Made by a program: the position numbers and the translations under genes | NCBI GenBank assembly: GCA_945870465.1 | Contig: CAMBSS010000194.1 | Span: 1-7,239 of the forward strand | Length of the DNA stretch: 7,239 nt | Origin: Bordetella parapertussis | Lineage (GTDB): Bacteria > Pseudomonadota > Gammaproteobacteria > Burkholderiales > SG8-41 | Reading direction: 5' to 3' | The notes under the pieces: model-generated | Told to the model about the DNA's origin: nothing | Database searches by the model: none | What the model saw: only the letters and a program-made list of their open reading frames with translations | In this document: in pieces, positions 6,435 to 7,239 of the stretch | Numbering within the stretch: the stretch's first letter is position 1 | Layout of the letters: each line of letters begins with the position of its first letter

Positions 6435-6442
6435 ACCTCCTT
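6435..6442 (-). promoter_or_regulatory. Near-perfect ribosome binding site of the DUF2076 gene
   Basis: AAGGAGGT on the minus strand, spaced 6 nt from the ATG at 6428. It is complementary to the 16S anti-Shine-Dalgarno over 8 bases. Confidence 0.85.
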
Positions 6443-6483
6443 CTGCTCGTTTATTTAAAGTTCGTTTTCTGGACGTGGTTCAC

Positions 6484-6501
6484 GGCAGGATTAACCCTGC
6501 C
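6484..6501. repeat. 18-bp near-perfect palindrome upstream of the DUF2076 gene
   Basis: GGCAGG-A-TTAA-C-CCTGCC matches its own reverse complement at 16 of 18 positions; only the two bases flanking the central TTAA break symmetry. It lies 55 to 73 bp upstream of the ATG. The symmetry and TTAA centre suit a dimeric-regulator operator; a hairpin in the 5' leader is the alternative. It lacks a T-tract on either side, so it is not a typical terminator. Confidence 0.5.
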
Positions 6502-6576
6502 TTCATTGCGGTTACTGTCGAGATCAAGCCGACGATAACGCGATCATTTCAGGTAGTGGGGGCACATCGCTAAATA

Positions 6577-6882
6577 TCAAGGCTGGATACAGGCGGAGCC
6601 GGCTTGAGGCGTAGCGTAACGTTGTGCCCGCCGCCCGCAATCGAGGTACTGCCTGATCAAGCGGGCGAGTTGGGCCCGAGAATAGCCGTTGGTGTGCGCC
6701 AGATAAACGCGGATTTACCCCTTGTCGGGACGCGCGAGCCGTCGGTAGTCGAAGCGCGACAGCACGTTACGGATGAACGCATAGCGGGTCTTATCGCCGT
6801 CCTCTGGAGTCCAATAAACATCGGCAGTGCCGGCGACAAACTCGCGGATCTGGCCGATCGTGCTTGGTTTCGTTTCGTTCAT
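6577..6882 (-). pseudogene. Remnant of a DDE-type integrase/transposase, N-terminal part only
   Basis: Reading from ATG at 6882 gives MNETKPSTIGQIREFVAGTA followed by a segment ending RRLARPDKG, then an in-frame TAA at 6717-6715. The same frame continues as IRVYLAHTNGYSRAQLARLI and on to a second stop at 6579-6577. This matches the N-terminus of a family of roughly 300- to 400-residue integrases with an rve catalytic domain that is common in proteobacteria, where the pattern 'TI-QVR-FL-GTA', 'LxRADKG', 'YLxxxTGYSRxQLxRLxxxY' precedes the DDE core. Homology fades by about 6631, and the whole catalytic region is missing. An in-frame ATG at 6894 is an alternative start. The gene is broken both by the internal stop and by truncation, so it is not expected to be functional. 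The family call rests on remembered sequence pattern. Confidence 0.72.
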
Positions 6883-6920
6883 ATCGATCACCATCCTCGG
6901 ATGATCGACCCAAACTCAGC

Positions 6921-6988
6921 CCTTCAGGCTCATACCATGTTGGAAACGCGGCTCTTCCTTCAGGCTCATACCATGTTGGAAACACGGC
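6921..6988. repeat. Two-copy tandem repeat, 36-bp period
   Basis: Positions 6921-6952 and 6957-6988 are identical except for one base (G at 6948, A at 6984), each starting CCTTCAGGCTCATACCATGT and separated by 4 bp. The period is 36 bp, a multiple of three, so every frame encodes a 12-residue repeat (for example FPTWYEPEG twice on the minus strand). No third copy is seen on either side. It lies between the integrase remnant and the umuC remnant. Confidence 0.9.
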
Positions 6989-7031
6989 CAGTTTTTTCCC
7001 GGCAATCTGCGACGATGGATATTTTGACTAA

Positions 7032-7239
7032 ACGGGCGCAGGCAAGCGCATTTCAACACGACTACAAGAAATGGGAATTCACACCATACTCGATCTTCGC
7101 GATGCGTCTCCAAAAGAAATACGTACGCAGTTCGGCGTTGTAATGGAGCGTACGTGTAACGAGCTCCGCGGTATATTCCGCCTTGAGCTGGAAGACATTG
7201 CCCCAGCAAAAAAACAAATTATGTCGTCTCGAAGTTTTG
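7032..7239 (+). pseudogene. umuC: 5'-truncated DNA polymerase V catalytic subunit (umuC) fragment, continues past the right edge
   Basis: The frame from 7032 reads TGAGKRISTRLQEMGIHTIL and, further on, VVMERTCNELRG, APAKKQIMSSRSF. This aligns with the Y-family polymerase UmuC from its G-I-G-R-R-I-S motif (helix-hairpin-helix region after the palm) into the start of the little-finger domain, where E. coli has VVLERTVRELRG and SRSFG. A TAA at 7029-7031 closes the frame just upstream, and nothing resembling the first 200 or so residues (palm with catalytic acidic residues) lies to the left; that space holds the tandem repeat and integrase remnant. The fragment therefore cannot encode a polymerase. 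ATG at 7071 could in principle start a short product. The remainder lies outside the window. Confidence 0.82.

Noticed and set aside
6921..6988. CRISPR-like array
   Set aside because: Only two units separated by 4 bp, so there are no spacers; it is a simple tandem duplication.
6604..7143. Plus-strand 179-codon open frame across the integrase remnant, tandem repeat and umuC start
   Set aside because: It runs through three unrelated elements, antisense to one and out of frame with another, and shows no coherent domain.

Overview
The window looks like a GC-rich proteobacterial chromosome, most likely beta- or a related gammaproteobacterium. This is inferred from the FbpB/FbpC-type transporter, an MltB-type transglycosylase, a DUF2076 protein, a UmuC fragment and GC-rich codon use. 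No rRNA or other taxonomic marker is present, so the lineage is an inference. I see no CRISPR array, tRNA, rRNA or intact insertion sequence.

Layout. 1-912 (minus): 304 codons of a ferric-iron-type ABC permease that runs off the left edge. 1050-2126 (plus): its ATPase partner, divergently transcribed from a 137-bp region with a promoter facing each way. 2138-3178 (minus): MltB-type lytic transglycosylase, convergent with the ATPase. 3215-4252 (minus): a divergent member of the malate/L-lactate dehydrogenase (Ldh_2) family, 36 bp upstream of mltB on the same strand. 4375-4962 and 4965-5582 (plus): nitrile hydratase alpha and beta subunits, separated by 2 bp and divergent from the dehydrogenase. 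5583-5804: noncoding. 5805-6428 (minus): DUF2076 protein with a near-perfect ribosome binding site. 6429-6576: upstream region with an 18-bp near-palindrome. From 6577 to the right edge the sequence looks like genomic debris: a broken 5' fragment of a DDE-type integrase (minus), a two-copy 36-bp tandem repeat, and a 5'-truncated umuC fragment (plus) running off the edge.

Function. The left pair should import a metal, probably ferric iron, but its periplasmic binding protein is not in view. The nitrile hydratase pair would convert nitriles to amides; no maturation factor or amidase is visible. The dehydrogenase-like protein seems to have lost the residues that define catalysis in its family, so its activity is open. 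The right end records mobile-element activity and loss of a translesion polymerase gene.

No wholly new multi-gene system is evident. The points best worth following are the altered active site of the Ldh_2 protein, the Leu-to-Gln change in the nitrile hydratase metal motif, three genes whose -10-like boxes sit 6-7 nt before the start codon (candidate leaderless mRNAs), and the repeat and remnant junction at the right end.
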